Assembly (NCBI GenBank): GCA_964506645.1
Contig: CAZDML010000011.1
Location: forward strand, 1 to 28,434
Direction: 5' to 3'
Length of the DNA stretch: 28,434 bases
Origin: CAZDML01 sp964506645
GTDB taxonomy: Bacteria > Elusimicrobiota > Elusimicrobia > 2-01-FULL-59-12
Every line of letters begins with the position of its first letter. The first letter of the stretch is position 1. Of the stretch, positions 7,645 through 15,708 are shown one piece after another. The position numbers and the translations under genes were made by a program. The notes beneath the pieces were generated by a model. The model was not told where the DNA came from and did not search any database. It worked only from the letters and a program-made list of their open reading frames with translations.

Positions 7645-8082
7645 TTAGTTCTGAATAGTATAAGCTTGCGGCTGTTGCGCGGAGTGCGGATGCACGGCAT
7701 CGCGGTACACCTTCAAACGGGTCAACATACGATCACGCAACTTGCTCTTCGTCAACATCCCGCTAACGGAACGAATAATCGCTTTTTCCGGATTTTCCGA
7801 CATCAAACGGGAGTATGGAACCAGTTTCAAGCCGCCTGGATAAATGGAATGACTGAAAGCAACCTTCTGTTCGAGTTTATTACCGGTCAATTTGACGTCA
7901 GCCGCATTGATTACGATGACAAAGTCACCTTCGTCTCGATACGGCGTAAAAGTGGGTTTTCCCTTACCGCGGAGAAGATCTGCAATACGGGTCGAAAGTC
8001 GGCCCAAAACCTGTCCTTTGGCATCAATAATGTGCCAACGGCGGCTTGGGAGCGTAGCGTCTGGGAAATACGTTGTTTTCAT
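7645..8082 (-). CDS. rplM: 50S ribosomal protein L13
   Basis: A 145-aa early-assembly protein of the 50S subunit. RRWHIIDAKGQVLGRLSTRI (residues 14-33), GDFVIVINAADVKLTG, and the LKVYRDAVHPHSAQQP stretch near the C-terminus are characteristic of L13. It is the first gene of the rplM-rpsI operon. No Shine-Dalgarno precedes the ATG at 8082. Instead a perfect TATAAT ends eight bases upstream, so this message is a strong candidate for leaderless initiation. The operon lacks other ribosomal genes, as is normal for this pair. Confidence 0.97.
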   Translation of the reverse strand: MKTTYFPDATLPSRRWHIIDAKGQVLGRLSTRIADLLRGKGKPTFTPYRDEGDFVIVINAADVKLTGNKLEQKVAFSHSIYPGGLKLVPYSRLMSENPEKAIIRSVSGMLTKSKLRDRMLTRLKVYRDAVHPHSAQQPQAYTIQN

Positions 8083-8090
8083 AAGGCATT

Positions 8091-8119
8091 ATTATAATGA
8101 TCGCTCAGGCTTGGGTCAA
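8091..8119 (-). promoter_or_regulatory. Sigma70-type promoter of rplM-rpsI
   Basis: On the minus strand TTGACC (8114-8119) and TATAAT (8091-8096) are separated by exactly 17 bases, giving 5/6 and 6/6 matches to consensus. The eight bases AATGCCTT separate the -10 from the ATG at 8082. The predicted start of transcription is at or within about five bases of the start codon. It begins seven bases past the T run of the preceding operon's terminator. Confidence 0.85.
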
Positions 8120-8125
8120 GCAAAT

Positions 8126-8167
8126 AAAAAAGCACTCTCAGGTAATATGAAACTGGATCCCGAGAGT
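8126..8167 (-). terminator. Rho-independent terminator of the asd operon, overlapping the last stop codon
   Basis: On the minus strand ACTCTCGGG (8159-8167) pairs with CCTGAGAGT (8134-8142), nine pairs with one G-U, around a 16-base loop, and GC plus six T residues (8126-8131) follow. The TGA stop of the DUF1207 gene (8138-8140) lies inside the second arm, so the hairpin begins within the coding region. Confidence 0.75.
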
Positions 8168-8957
8168 CCATTTGGTCTCTTCTTGATCGTAAAACTGCCC
8201 TTGGGGTTGTCGCCCTGTCATGAATTCTACATAAAAAGTGAGCCCTCGAGCTACAGCAGATTTGTCCCGCACCGTAGCACCCACGCGAGAGGTCAGCGTC
8301 GGGTTCCAATGTGCCCGCTGCCAGGTCTGGAAGTCGTTGGCCCAGAAAAATTGCCAATGATCGTGCACCCAGGGAGATGCCACCTCCAATCCCCCCTGAA
8401 AGGCATTGCGCTCCAGCCCGGGGAGTGTCCGGAATGTGTAGGTATATCCCCCGTAGAGACGAAGCCGGTCTGACGAGTCATACGACCCCAGCCAACGCAG
8501 GTTGTCCCAGCTGTGCTTAACCGCTTCCCCGCCGCGGCCCCGCAGATAATCATCCCCGAGATGCGAGCTGGTGTGATACGCCATGAAACGTCCCGACCAA
8601 GGCCCCCGTCGAAAATCAAAAGGCATGTTGGCAAACCAGTCAACAGAAATCATGTCGTTGGTTTTGGAAGAGAGATCANNNNNNNNNNAAGGCGCCCCCA
8701 CCAATGCTCCACTGCCACAGGATGTCATGCGGTAACTGACCTCGGTAAAACCCAAAGTAATCCCCCACAGCAGCCTCTCCCATGGTGTGACGGTCTGTCG
8801 GGGTTACCCACTGCAGAGAATATTGTAATTCTCTCGGATCAGCGAGGAGCGGTCTAAAAACGGTATTGCCTTCGGGAAACCATTCCGCATGGGCCGTGCA
8901 CGCCAACACCCACACAGCCATTACACAAACAACCAAAGAATAGGCGCGGCGCTTCAT
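8138..8957 (-). CDS. DUF1207-like probable outer-membrane protein (interrupted by an assembly gap)
   Basis: The N-terminus MKRRAYSLVVCVMAVWVLAC is a signal peptide, probably cut after CTAHA, and the mature start EWFPEGNTVFRPLLADPRE is typical of the DUF1207 family. The C-terminal part contains YHTSSHLGDDYL and alternating aromatic segments ending in LGIQFHIT, as expected of a beta-barrel; the location is inferred. Ten Ns at 8679-8688 interrupt the gene. The two halves are in different frames if the Ns are taken literally, but frame analysis shows the true gap must be a multiple of three, so this is not good evidence of a pseudogene. Start 8957 lies 11 nt after the preceding gene and has no clear Shine-Dalgarno. 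It is the last gene of the asd operon. Family function is unknown. Confidence 0.75.
8679..8688. other. Assembly gap (10 N) within the DUF1207 gene
   Basis: A run of ten Ns. The partial codons on either side (TT before and T after, minus strand) require a missing length divisible by three for the frame to continue. Ten is therefore likely a fixed placeholder, not a measured length. Confidence 0.95.
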
Positions 8958-8968
8958 TGGGAAAACGA

Positions 8969-9625
8969 TCAAAGGTGCTGGTATTCTGGCAAGGTGGAAG
9001 GAAGGCCAATGGCCATCTGGCAGAGCTGAAACAGTAAAAAGGAAAATGCTTTCATCGCTTCGGGACCGCCGCGTGCACTGACAAACGGCACTTGTTGCAT
9101 GTCCCCGAACCACCCGTTGCCGTTTCGGATAATGACATGCTGTCCGACAGAAAGCACCGTATCGAGCGCCGCCCCTTTGGGGCTTTTTAAAAATTCCATG
9201 ATGCTGTCATACGATACGGGATCAAATCCCACAGCGCCAACAATAAGCGGAGTTTTTGCTTTTTGACTAAGCTGCTTTAAGTCGGATGCGAGTTGAGCAA
9301 CACTGACTAACGACTCAGCCGTCCAGGCCTGACGCACTTGCAAGGCAAAGACTACCCCATCGCGAAAGAAAATGGATGCGGCGCCTTCGCCCAGCGTGGG
9401 ATAGGCTTCCGAACAGGCCACCAGATCAACCGGACCCGCACGACGATCCTGCACGTCAATGACATGCCCCGTGCCCAATCGAATAGACGCCGGCAAAAAG
9501 GGACGCAGATAGCGGTAACTGAAAATATCACGCTCATAAATTCGCGGTGTCGTGGCCTGCCCTTTGCGGACTTCTGTCAGAAGAAGTTCCGTTAAATTGG
9601 CAAAATGATCGGTAACGCTTCCCAT
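8969..9625 (-). CDS. DUF6602-like protein with a degenerate PD-(D/E)XK-type core
   Basis: A 218-aa soluble protein. The region LRPFLPASIRLGTGHVIDVQ (residues 40-59), then PVDLVA (Asp67), then a hydrophobic strand FALQVRQ (93-99), and a helix, resembles DUF6602 proteins and the wider PD-(D/E)XK nuclease fold. In active members the second motif is E-x-K; here it is Gln96-Val-Arg98. Asp67 is kept but the Glu/Lys pair is replaced, so nuclease activity seems unlikely. The gene is preceded by a distant GGAG about 12 bases before the ATG at 9625 and lies eight bases after the macro-domain gene. The fold assignment is from motif pattern only and no function is claimed. Confidence 0.6.
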   Translation of the reverse strand: MGSVTDHFANLTELLLTEVRKGQATTPRIYERDIFSYRYLRPFLPASIRLGTGHVIDVQDRRAGPVDLVACSEAYPTLGEGAASIFFRDGVVFALQVRQAWTAESLVSVAQLASDLKQLSQKAKTPLIVGAVGFDPVSYDSIMEFLKSPKGAALDTVLSVGQHVIIRNGNGWFGDMQQVPFVSARGGPEAMKAFSFLLFQLCQMAIGLPSTLPEYQHL

Positions 9626-9633
9626 AAATTTTA

Positions 9634-10056
9634 TTAACTCCGCTCAGCAAAAATCGCACTGCGAAACGTATCGACCATGGCCGGGTCCTTGCTGATCAGT
9701 ATCACTTTTCGAACGGTATTGGATTCGTAATGACGCAATGTTTCGATGATAGCGTCGGCACTGCTGCTTAAGGAAAGACCACCGGGGCCCGTACCCAAGG
9801 CCGGCAAGGCTAAGACTTTTACGCCGTAACTGTCTGCGCAAATAAGTGCGGCCTGGGTAGCTTTGCGTACATTCTCTACCGTGACACGACTGGCGGCATT
9901 TTCGGTCACAGGCGCATAGACAATCCCTTTATAAGGAAGAGCACCGGCCTCTATATAGACCGCTTCCCCGATAGGAACAGAGGCATACGGATCCGATTTC
10001 ACAATGGCATCCACTTTTACTGCAGCAATATCGCCTTCCTGCGTTACGATTTCCAC
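9634..10056 (-). CDS. Degenerate macro-domain protein
   Basis: A 140-aa protein. The opening GDIAAVKVDAIVKS matches the macro-domain start, where Asp9 would contact adenine of ADP-ribose. The second signature PALGTGPGGLSL (residues 85-96) would form the phosphate loop. The segment between them is short. The usual AIVNAA is AIVKSD here, so the catalytic-type Asn is Lys20, and the Gly-Gly-Gly-Val loop is missing. It may bind ADP-ribose or a related nucleotide without hydrolysing it, or do something else. The start is a GTG at 10056 with AAGGT seven bases upstream, 12 nt after the deacetylase gene. Confidence 0.75.
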   Translation of the reverse strand: MEIVTQEGDIAAVKVDAIVKSDPYASVPIGEAVYIEAGALPYKGIVYAPVTENAASRVTVENVRKATQAALICADSYGVKVLALPALGTGPGGLSLSSSADAIIETLRHYESNTVRKVILISKDPAMVDTFRSAIFAERS

Positions 10057-10068
10057 TGAGTTACCTTA

Positions 10069-10800
10069 TCAAATCCGTGCAAAGGTCGCGAGCTCGATAC
10101 CGTTCTTCTCCAAGCGTGCTTTGGTGTCTGCCGACGTGCAGTGCACCAGCTCTTTTTCCCGCCATGCCTCGCCTTTTCCGGGATGAACCATCAATTCGCC
10201 GACCTTGAATGACTCACTAGGGTCAAAATAATGATATCCGGGCAGGCTTGACTCCACAGCTTCCCATCCGGCAAAGAACGTATCGACCATCACGAGATTA
10301 AAACGTGCCGCGACCTCGCGCGTCCACGCCGTCGGTAAACCATCATAAAGCCCGGAATAAAACCCATTAAAGTGACGAATCACCCGGATCTTGTACTTGG
10401 CGGTCAGCGCGGCCACCATGGCGAAGAGTTCCGGCCGAAGATGCACATGATGATGCCCGTCCACATGAGTGATCGGAAGGCCAGTGGCAAGCACTCTCTG
10501 AATCTGATCTTCCGTTTCCTTCGCGATCGCCTGAAGAGGGAGGGCCGCATCCTTATATTTCAGAAGCCGGCCCACCCCGTGCTCTACTTCAAAGAAATGA
10601 TCGAGATCCAAATGGAGTCCAATGCCCAGTTTCGGATTGGCTTTGGCCAGACGAACCGCTTCATCCATGGCATCCCGGCGAGTCATCAGACTGGCGCTGG
10701 TAACGATTCCCCTCTGATGTCCTTCAATAATGCCTTGATTAATAGCCGTTGAACGCCCGAAGTCATCGGCGTTGACGACAAGAAGTTTGGTTGTGCTCAC
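10069..10800 (-). CDS. ChbG/YdjC-family carbohydrate deacetylase
   Basis: A 243-aa enzyme of the YdjC superfamily, which deacetylates N-acetylated sugars such as chito-oligosaccharides. The opening VVNADDFGRSTAIN holds the two metal/catalytic Asp residues (12 and 13). His63 lies in GIGLHLDLDH. The HVDGHHHVHLRPEL stretch (112-125) supplies further metal-binding His residues. The frame stays open to 10890 inside asd, but homology starts at the GTG at 10800, two bases after the asd stop, which is the most likely start. This implies tight coupling to asd. The natural substrate is unknown; roles in cell-wall or hopanoid/lipid sugar deacetylation are also possible for this family. Confidence 0.88.
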   Translation of the reverse strand: MSTTKLLVVNADDFGRSTAINQGIIEGHQRGIVTSASLMTRRDAMDEAVRLAKANPKLGIGLHLDLDHFFEVEHGVGRLLKYKDAALPLQAIAKETEDQIQRVLATGLPITHVDGHHHVHLRPELFAMVAALTAKYKIRVIRHFNGFYSGLYDGLPTAWTREVAARFNLVMVDTFFAGWEAVESSLPGYHYFDPSESFKVGELMVHPGKGEAWREKELVHCTSADTKARLEKNGIELATFARI

Positions 10801-10802
10801 GG

Positions 10803-11825
10803 TTAGATGAGATTCTTTTGGATCATGAACTCGGCAATCTGGACAGCATTCCAGGCAGCTCCTTTGAGGAGATTGTCTGAAACAATCCACATGGTGAGTC
10901 CTTTTTTGGAGGAAATATCTTCGCGGATACGGCCGACATACGTGTCGATCTGCCCTTCGGCGTCAATCGCCAGAGGATACTTTTTGTTCGCTGGATCGTC
11001 GACAACCACGACACCAGGCGCTTTTTCCAGAAGCGCTCGAGCCTGTTTGGCGGAGATAGGCTTGGCGAACTCAGCCCAGACGGCTTCCGAATGGGATCGG
11101 AACACCGGCACACGAACCGTAGTGGCAGAAAGCGGCAGCTTCGCAATCCCCATGATCTTGCGAGTTTCGAAGGTCATTTTCATTTCTTCTTTGGTATAGC
11201 CGTTCTCAAGAAAAACATCGATCTGCGGAATGCAGTTAAAGGCAATCACGGCGGGCAATTTTTTGGGTGCAGGGATCGGCTGACCGGCCAGCTTGGCCTG
11301 AGTTTGCGCACGCAACTCTTCCATCGCACTCTGCCCGGCACCAGAAGTCGACTGGTACGTTGACACTACAACACGCTTCAAGACTGCTTTTTTATGGAGA
11401 GGCTGTAACGCAACAACCATCTGAATAGTCGAACAGTTGGGATTGGCGATTAAACGAGTTTTTTTCGAAAGAATATTGGCATTGACTTCCGGTACGACCA
11501 GAGGAATCTTCGGATCCGTACGCCAGGCACTGGAATTATCAATAACCACTGCACCTGCTTGCACAAAAATGGGCGCATATTCTTTAGAAACGGTGGCCCC
11601 TGCTGAAAAAAGAGCGATATCGACCCCTGAGGCAGACTCCGGGGTCAGTTTCTCTACCTTTATAGTACGCCCTTGCCAGGTCAGGGTCTGCCCTGCAGAG
11701 CGTTCAGAGGCCAGAGCCTTAAGCGAAGCTACAGGGAACTGGCGCACGTCCAGCATGCGCATCATTTCCCGGCCAACAGCGCCAGTCGCACCGACGACAG
11801 CAACATTAAATTTTTTCTCAGACAT
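10803..11825 (-). CDS. asd: Aspartate-semialdehyde dehydrogenase
   Basis: A 340-aa NADP-dependent enzyme that reduces aspartyl phosphate to aspartate semialdehyde for lysine/diaminopimelate, threonine and methionine synthesis. The dinucleotide loop is VVGATGAVGRE (residues 10-20). The active site is IANPNCSTIQMVVAL with nucleophile Cys131. STYQSTSGAGQSAMEEL further matches the family. I prefer the ATG at 11825 (MSEKKFNVAV): the frame is open to 11867 with another ATG at 11834, but homology begins at Phe6-Asn7. A TACAAT box lies seven bases before that ATG, which makes a leaderless transcript likely. It heads a five-gene operon and is divergent from the envelope operon starting at 11994. Its product feeds Hom, encoded at 4120-5439. 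Confidence 0.95.
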   Translation of the reverse strand: MSEKKFNVAVVGATGAVGREMMRMLDVRQFPVASLKALASERSAGQTLTWQGRTIKVEKLTPESASGVDIALFSAGATVSKEYAPIFVQAGAVVIDNSSAWRTDPKIPLVVPEVNANILSKKTRLIANPNCSTIQMVVALQPLHKKAVLKRVVVSTYQSTSGAGQSAMEELRAQTQAKLAGQPIPAPKKLPAVIAFNCIPQIDVFLENGYTKEEMKMTFETRKIMGIAKLPLSATTVRVPVFRSHSEAVWAEFAKPISAKQARALLEKAPGVVVVDDPANKKYPLAIDAEGQIDTYVGRIREDISSKKGLTMWIVSDNLLKGAAWNAVQIAEFMIQKNLI

Positions 11826-11832
11826 GGCGCTC

Positions 11833-11862
11833 ATTGTAGCAGGCGGAAACCTTGGGACGCAA
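11833..11862 (-). promoter_or_regulatory. Putative promoter of the asd operon
   Basis: Minus-strand TTGCGT (11857-11862) and TACAAT (11833-11838) are 18 bases apart. Only seven bases (GAGCGCC) separate the -10 from the ATG at 11825. The -10 overlaps the alternative ATG at 11834, which would lie upstream of the transcript start and so could not be used. The -35 match is modest (TTG plus little else). Confidence 0.5.
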
Positions 11863-11894
11863 TTCAAATGAGACGTCCAAATAGTCTTGTAATT

Positions 11895-11928
11895 TCCCCT
11901 TGACCAGTGGGGATGCCTCTGTTAAACT
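11895..11928 (+). promoter_or_regulatory. Putative promoter of the envelope (TPR-ExbB-ExbD-TonB) operon
   Basis: TTGACC (11900-11905) and TAAACT (11923-11928) are 17 bases apart; the -35 is identical to that of rplM. The start of transcription would fall near 11935, leaving a leader of about 59 bases before the ATG at 11994. A short inverted repeat, TCCCC (11895-11899) and GGGGA (11909-11913), brackets the -35 and could be an operator, though five-base arms can occur by chance. Confidence 0.5.
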
Positions 11929-11993
11929 CCCGATGGTTAGAAATTGTTACAAGACGTTATCATATTTTTGAACGACTCTAAAAATCAGCAAAA

Positions 11994-14900
11994 ATGGACA
12001 TGCACTTAACAAACATTCAAAATCGAACTACTCGTGTTTTTCTCGCCAGCCTAATGCTTTGGTCGTCGAGCTCCTCTCTAGGACTCTTGGCCCAGGATAA
12101 AGCCACCTACAACTATGATGTCGACTTCCGTCCGGGTCGCGAAGACGCACTACTCGACATCTTTAAACCAATCTCCGAACAGTTCGAAGACGAGCTGCGC
12201 GCCATCGGCACGGCCTATACCACTGGCGAAATCCTTTTTGATCAAAAAAGATATGACGATGCCGCCATCAACTTCACCAATGTCATTAACAAAGGCAAGA
12301 AGTCGACGTATCTTTCCAACAGCGCTCGCTTACGTCTGGCCCAGAGCCTGTTGCAGCGAGGTGACTATGAAGGATCGCTGCGCATCGCACGCGATGTGTC
12401 TGCCATCTCCAATAAATTTCTTGCGGCCGAAGCCTGGTTTACTCTCTCTCGCGCTTATCTTGCACTGGGCAAAGTGGATCGCGCTGAAGAAGCGTACAAA
12501 AACATTCTGACCGTCAATCCCAATTATGAAACCCTCTTAAAAGTCGATCTTCTCGCGGGTCTGCTGGCCTTTCAGAAGGGCGCTTATGCCGATGCCGCCT
12601 CTCATTTTTCACGCCACTCGGATGACACGCCGTCGATCTATTACTCCATTGCCTGCTATTGTCAGGCGAAAGATATTGCCAAAGCGGTGTCCGCCTATCA
12701 AAACCTCCTGGGCAAAGCCAAGAAGGGCGCCTGGGTTGACCGCGCGCGCATACTGATCGGCGAAGCCATTTATCAGACCAACGACTACGACCTAGCCATG
12801 ACCTTCTTCGGTCCGGTGAGTCGCCGCGATGCGTCGACCGACCTTCGTGTCCTGGCGCTGTACCGCCTGGCCTGTATTGATTTCAAGAAAAAGAATTACA
12901 ACCGCTGTGAGCTGACTCTTCAGAACCTCCTGCGCGAATACGAACGACATCCGCTGCGCACCGACTGGATGTACCTGCTGGCCACCATCCCGGTTTATCA
13001 ACGCGACTGGAACCGCACAATTCATGACGAAGGCCGTTATTCCTCCTCACGGGGTGGGGCCCCAGCTCCACGATCCATTCCCACGGAACAGCTAGCCCCC
13101 GAAGCCGAATTTCGAACCATTTGGGCCTATACCGCCCTGGGAAGTTACCATGAGGTCGTCAAACGCACCGACAAATTTTTCCGTAAGTACCCCAAAAACA
13201 CGTTGGCCGGTTACGCCTTGCTGCTCCAGGGTGTCGCATTTGATCAGTTGGGAAATATGGAAAAAGCGATCGACTCGTATCAGACCCTCGTAGACCTTTT
13301 CCCCCAGAGCCCGGCTGCGGGGAAGGCCGTGTACCTAATGACCCTCAGCCTGCACAAAGCGCAGGAACCGTCACGGATTGTCAGCTCACTGAACCATTTG
13401 AATGAAAGCCTGGAAAGAAACTCCGGGACTAAAGACGATGAATGGCAGAAGAACACGCTCTACTGGATCGCTGAAGGGTATTTCTCCATCCAAGATTATC
13501 CACATGCCCAAGAATCGTACGCACGTTTTGTAAAGAACAGCCCCGATAGCCCGCTCATCCCTTACGCCCTGCAGGGACTCGCCGCCAGCTATGCCGCTCA
13601 AGGGCCAGACAAACTCGACCAGGCCAAAATTTATGAGCAGCAGGCCATGGCCCGAGCCCAGGAACTCGGCAACACCAACATCGCTTCCGATGCAAAATTC
13701 CAACTCGGAAAGATCATGTTTAATCAGAAAAATTTTGAAGGGGCTCTGTCACAGTTTGATGCCTACATCCACGAATCAACAAACACCGTACGCGTTGCTG
13801 AAGCGCTGTATAACTCAGGGCTCTCGCTCTACAACCAGCAGTATTTTACGGAAGCTCTGGCCCGATGGAAACAGGTGATCGACAGCTACCGGTTCTCCCC
13901 CTTCCGCCCGACCGCCTATCTCAAAACCGGTCAAACGCAATTTGGTTTAGGTCATTACGATCAAGCCATCGCCGCCTATCAAGCGCTTGCCGCCAATTAT
14001 CCGAACAGCCCGGAAGCACAGGAAGCGCAGTTCCAGATCATTCAGAGTTACTACAACAAAGGCGATATCCGCGGCGCCTATCAGCAATTTATGGCGTTTA
14101 AGAGCGTCTATCCGGCCGATGAACGTATCAAAGGGATCGCCGAAATGCTCCTGGCCGCCTATCAAAGCCAGGGCTCCAGCAATCTCCACTCTGGCGAACT
14201 CAGCGAACTGTTGCGTGCCTCCCCCGGCAGCAACACCGCCTCTTCAATTCTCTGGGAACGCGGCGCGAACCTTTTTAATAAGAAGGACTATGCGGCAGCA
14301 CAGAAATACTTCCAACGCATCATGCTCTCATACCCGAACGATGAGTATGCGGGCCAGGCCTATTTCTACAACGCCGAGTGCTATTTCTTCATGAACAACA
14401 TGGACGAGGCCGCTTCCGCATACAAGAGCTTCTACATCAACTATCCGAACGACAAGATGGTCCCGCAGGCCATGTTCCAGGTTGGCGTGAGCTTCTACAA
14501 CAAGAAAGATTACGATAAAGCGTCTAAGGCTTTTAACGAATTCCTGGGCAAAAACGCACAACATGCACTGGCCAAAGATGCTGCGCTCAACGTCGCACTC
14601 TGTGCGAAAAAAGCATTCAAACTGGATGACGCCATCAAGGGGTATCAAAACTATTTGATGATGTTTCCGGGTGACGCAAAAGAATCCTTCATTCGACTTC
14701 AAATTGGGAATCTGCATGCCTCGAAAGGCAACTTCGCCCAAGCCATTAAAGATTTTGAAGGTGTCCCTGCCGGTACGGCGGAAAAAGCCGAAGCCGTCTA
14801 CCGCACTGGTGAAGCCTACGCCAATCTTCACGACGATGCCTCTGCGACGCAGACGTATGCTCGCCTCATGTCCATCGGTCCGCGCGACAGCGAATTCCGC

Positions 14901-15059
14901 ATCGCCGGACTTCTGGAATTGGCCAAAGCTTTAGAAGCAAAAGGGTCGGCAGGATCGTCCCTCACGAATGTTTACAACGAAATCGCGGCGTCGAGCAAAA
15001 ATCCGGAGATCGTCAACGTCGCCAAACAAAAATTGCAAGAACTTAAAGGAGGACAGTAA
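11994..15059 (+). CDS. Large exported tetratricopeptide-repeat protein (YbgF/Tol-associated type)
   Basis: A 1021-aa protein. Residues about 12-33 form a signal peptide (FLASLMLWSSSSSLGLLAQ), so the rest is probably periplasmic or envelope-bound. Almost the whole mature part is built of helical repeats of 34-37 residues of the TPR type. Examples are EAWFTLSRAYLALGKVDRAE and AGYALLLQGVAFDQLGNMEK near the N-terminal half, and AQAYFYNAECYFFMNNMDEA-like units near the C-terminal half; conserved Ala/Gly/Tyr/Phe and YNKKDYDKA patterns recur. TPR proteins usually act as scaffolds, and small TPR proteins (CpoB/YbgF) belong to Tol-Pal operons; this one is about four times larger. No Shine-Dalgarno is obvious before the ATG. 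It heads the envelope operon and ends two bases before exbB. Confidence 0.85.
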   Translation: MDMHLTNIQNRTTRVFLASLMLWSSSSSLGLLAQDKATYNYDVDFRPGREDALLDIFKPISEQFEDELRAIGTAYTTGEILFDQKRYDDAAINFTNVINKGKKSTYLSNSARLRLAQSLLQRGDYEGSLRIARDVSAISNKFLAAEAWFTLSRAYLALGKVDRAEEAYKNILTVNPNYETLLKVDLLAGLLAFQKGAYADAASHFSRHSDDTPSIYYSIACYCQAKDIAKAVSAYQNLLGKAKKGAWVDRARILIGEAIYQTNDYDLAMTFFGPVSRRDASTDLRVLALYRLACIDFKKKNYNRCELTLQNLLREYERHPLRTDWMYLLATIPVYQRDWNRTIHDEGRYSSSRGGAPAPRSIPTEQLAPEAEFRTIWAYTALGSYHEVVKRTDKFFRKYPKNTLAGYALLLQGVAFDQLGNMEKAIDSYQTLVDLFPQSPAAGKAVYLMTLSLHKAQEPSRIVSSLNHLNESLERNSGTKDDEWQKNTLYWIAEGYFSIQDYPHAQESYARFVKNSPDSPLIPYALQGLAASYAAQGPDKLDQAKIYEQQAMARAQELGNTNIASDAKFQLGKIMFNQKNFEGALSQFDAYIHESTNTVRVAEALYNSGLSLYNQQYFTEALARWKQVIDSYRFSPFRPTAYLKTGQTQFGLGHYDQAIAAYQALAANYPNSPEAQEAQFQIIQSYYNKGDIRGAYQQFMAFKSVYPADERIKGIAEMLLAAYQSQGSSNLHSGELSELLRASPGSNTASSILWERGANLFNKKDYAAAQKYFQRIMLSYPNDEYAGQAYFYNAECYFFMNNMDEAASAYKSFYINYPNDKMVPQAMFQVGVSFYNKKDYDKASKAFNEFLGKNAQHALAKDAALNVALCAKKAFKLDDAIKGYQNYLMMFPGDAKESFIRLQIGNLHASKGNFAQAIKDFEGVPAGTAEKAEAVYRTGEAYANLHDDASATQTYARLMSIGPRDSEFRIAGLLELAKALEAKGSAGSSLTNVYNEIAASSKNPEIVNVAKQKLQELKGGQ
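15045..15052 (+). promoter_or_regulatory. Strong Shine-Dalgarno of the ExbB/TolQ gene
   Basis: AAAGGAGG lies at the very end of the TPR coding region, nine bases before the ATG at 15062. It fixes the ExbB start and shows Shine-Dalgarno use for an internal gene of the operon. Confidence 0.75.
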
Positions 15060-15061
15060 GC

Positions 15062-15694
15062 ATGGAAAATATGACACTCATGGGTATTCTCAAGATCAGT
15101 TTGGTTATTCCTGTCCTACTGGTCTGTTCCATCGTGCTGGTGGCCTACGCACTGGAACGGTTCGTGGCCTTTTTTAAGGTCGGCCATCTGGATCCTGCCG
15201 TTGCCGAGCGGATTAAGCAGTGCATCCGCCAGGGTCAAGTGAAGGATGCGATCGGCGTCTGCAGCAAGAATCCTAGTTTCATGACCCATTCGCTGGAAGT
15301 CGCGCTCAATGCCGCGAATTTCCCCCGCGAAGAAATGGAGAGCATCTTCGCTCTCTATCGCATGAAACTGCACGGCCTTTTAAACAAGCATCTAGGTGTC
15401 TTTGGAACCCTCAGCTTTATCGCTCCCCTGCTCGGCCTGTTGGGAACAGTGCTTGGGGTTATTCGCGCGTTCCGTGACTTGGCGTTGTCGGGGTCCGGCG
15501 GTCCTACGATCGTCGCAGCCGGTATCGCCGAAGCCCTTATCGCGACTGCCTGCGGTATTGCAGTCGCTGTGAGCGCCGCGATCCTCTATAACTACTTCAC
15601 GACTCGTGTTCGCACCATCGTGCAGGGCTTTGACTTGATGACGCAGGAAGTGGCCATCTTGGTTTACACCGGACACAGCGGCGGGCACAAATAA
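15062..15694 (+). CDS. MotA/TolQ/ExbB-family proton channel subunit
   Basis: A 210-aa inner-membrane protein of the ExbB/TolQ family, which with ExbD/TolR turns proton flow into movement of TonB/TolA-type proteins. Membrane segments are predicted at about residues 10-32, 113-135 and 152-178. The family signatures APLLGLLGTVLGVI (121-134) and GIAEALIATACGIAVAV (154-170) are clear. The cytoplasmic loop between the first two helices is of usual size. The start has a strong Shine-Dalgarno (AAAGGAGG). It is followed by two exbD genes, with 14 bases to the first. Whether it works in Tol-like envelope constriction, TonB-like uptake or gliding-type motility cannot be decided from this gene alone. Confidence 0.93.
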   Translation: MENMTLMGILKISLVIPVLLVCSIVLVAYALERFVAFFKVGHLDPAVAERIKQCIRQGQVKDAIGVCSKNPSFMTHSLEVALNAANFPREEMESIFALYRMKLHGLLNKHLGVFGTLSFIAPLLGLLGTVLGVIRAFRDLALSGSGGPTIVAAGIAEALIATACGIAVAVSAAILYNYFTTRVRTIVQGFDLMTQEVAILVYTGHSGGHK

Positions 15695-15708
15695 GAGAGG
15701 AGACGGAT

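Noticed and set aside
7635..7700. Longer N-terminus for S9
   Set aside because: The open extension overlaps rplM and the encoded residues do not resemble S9; homology begins at the ATG at 7634.
8138..8957. DUF1207 gene as a frameshifted pseudogene
   Set aside because: The frame change lies exactly at a 10-N gap of unknown true length; both halves are otherwise well-formed.
10801..10890. N-terminal extension of the ChbG-like protein into asd
   Set aside because: The extension lies within the asd coding region; homology begins at the GTG two bases after the asd stop.
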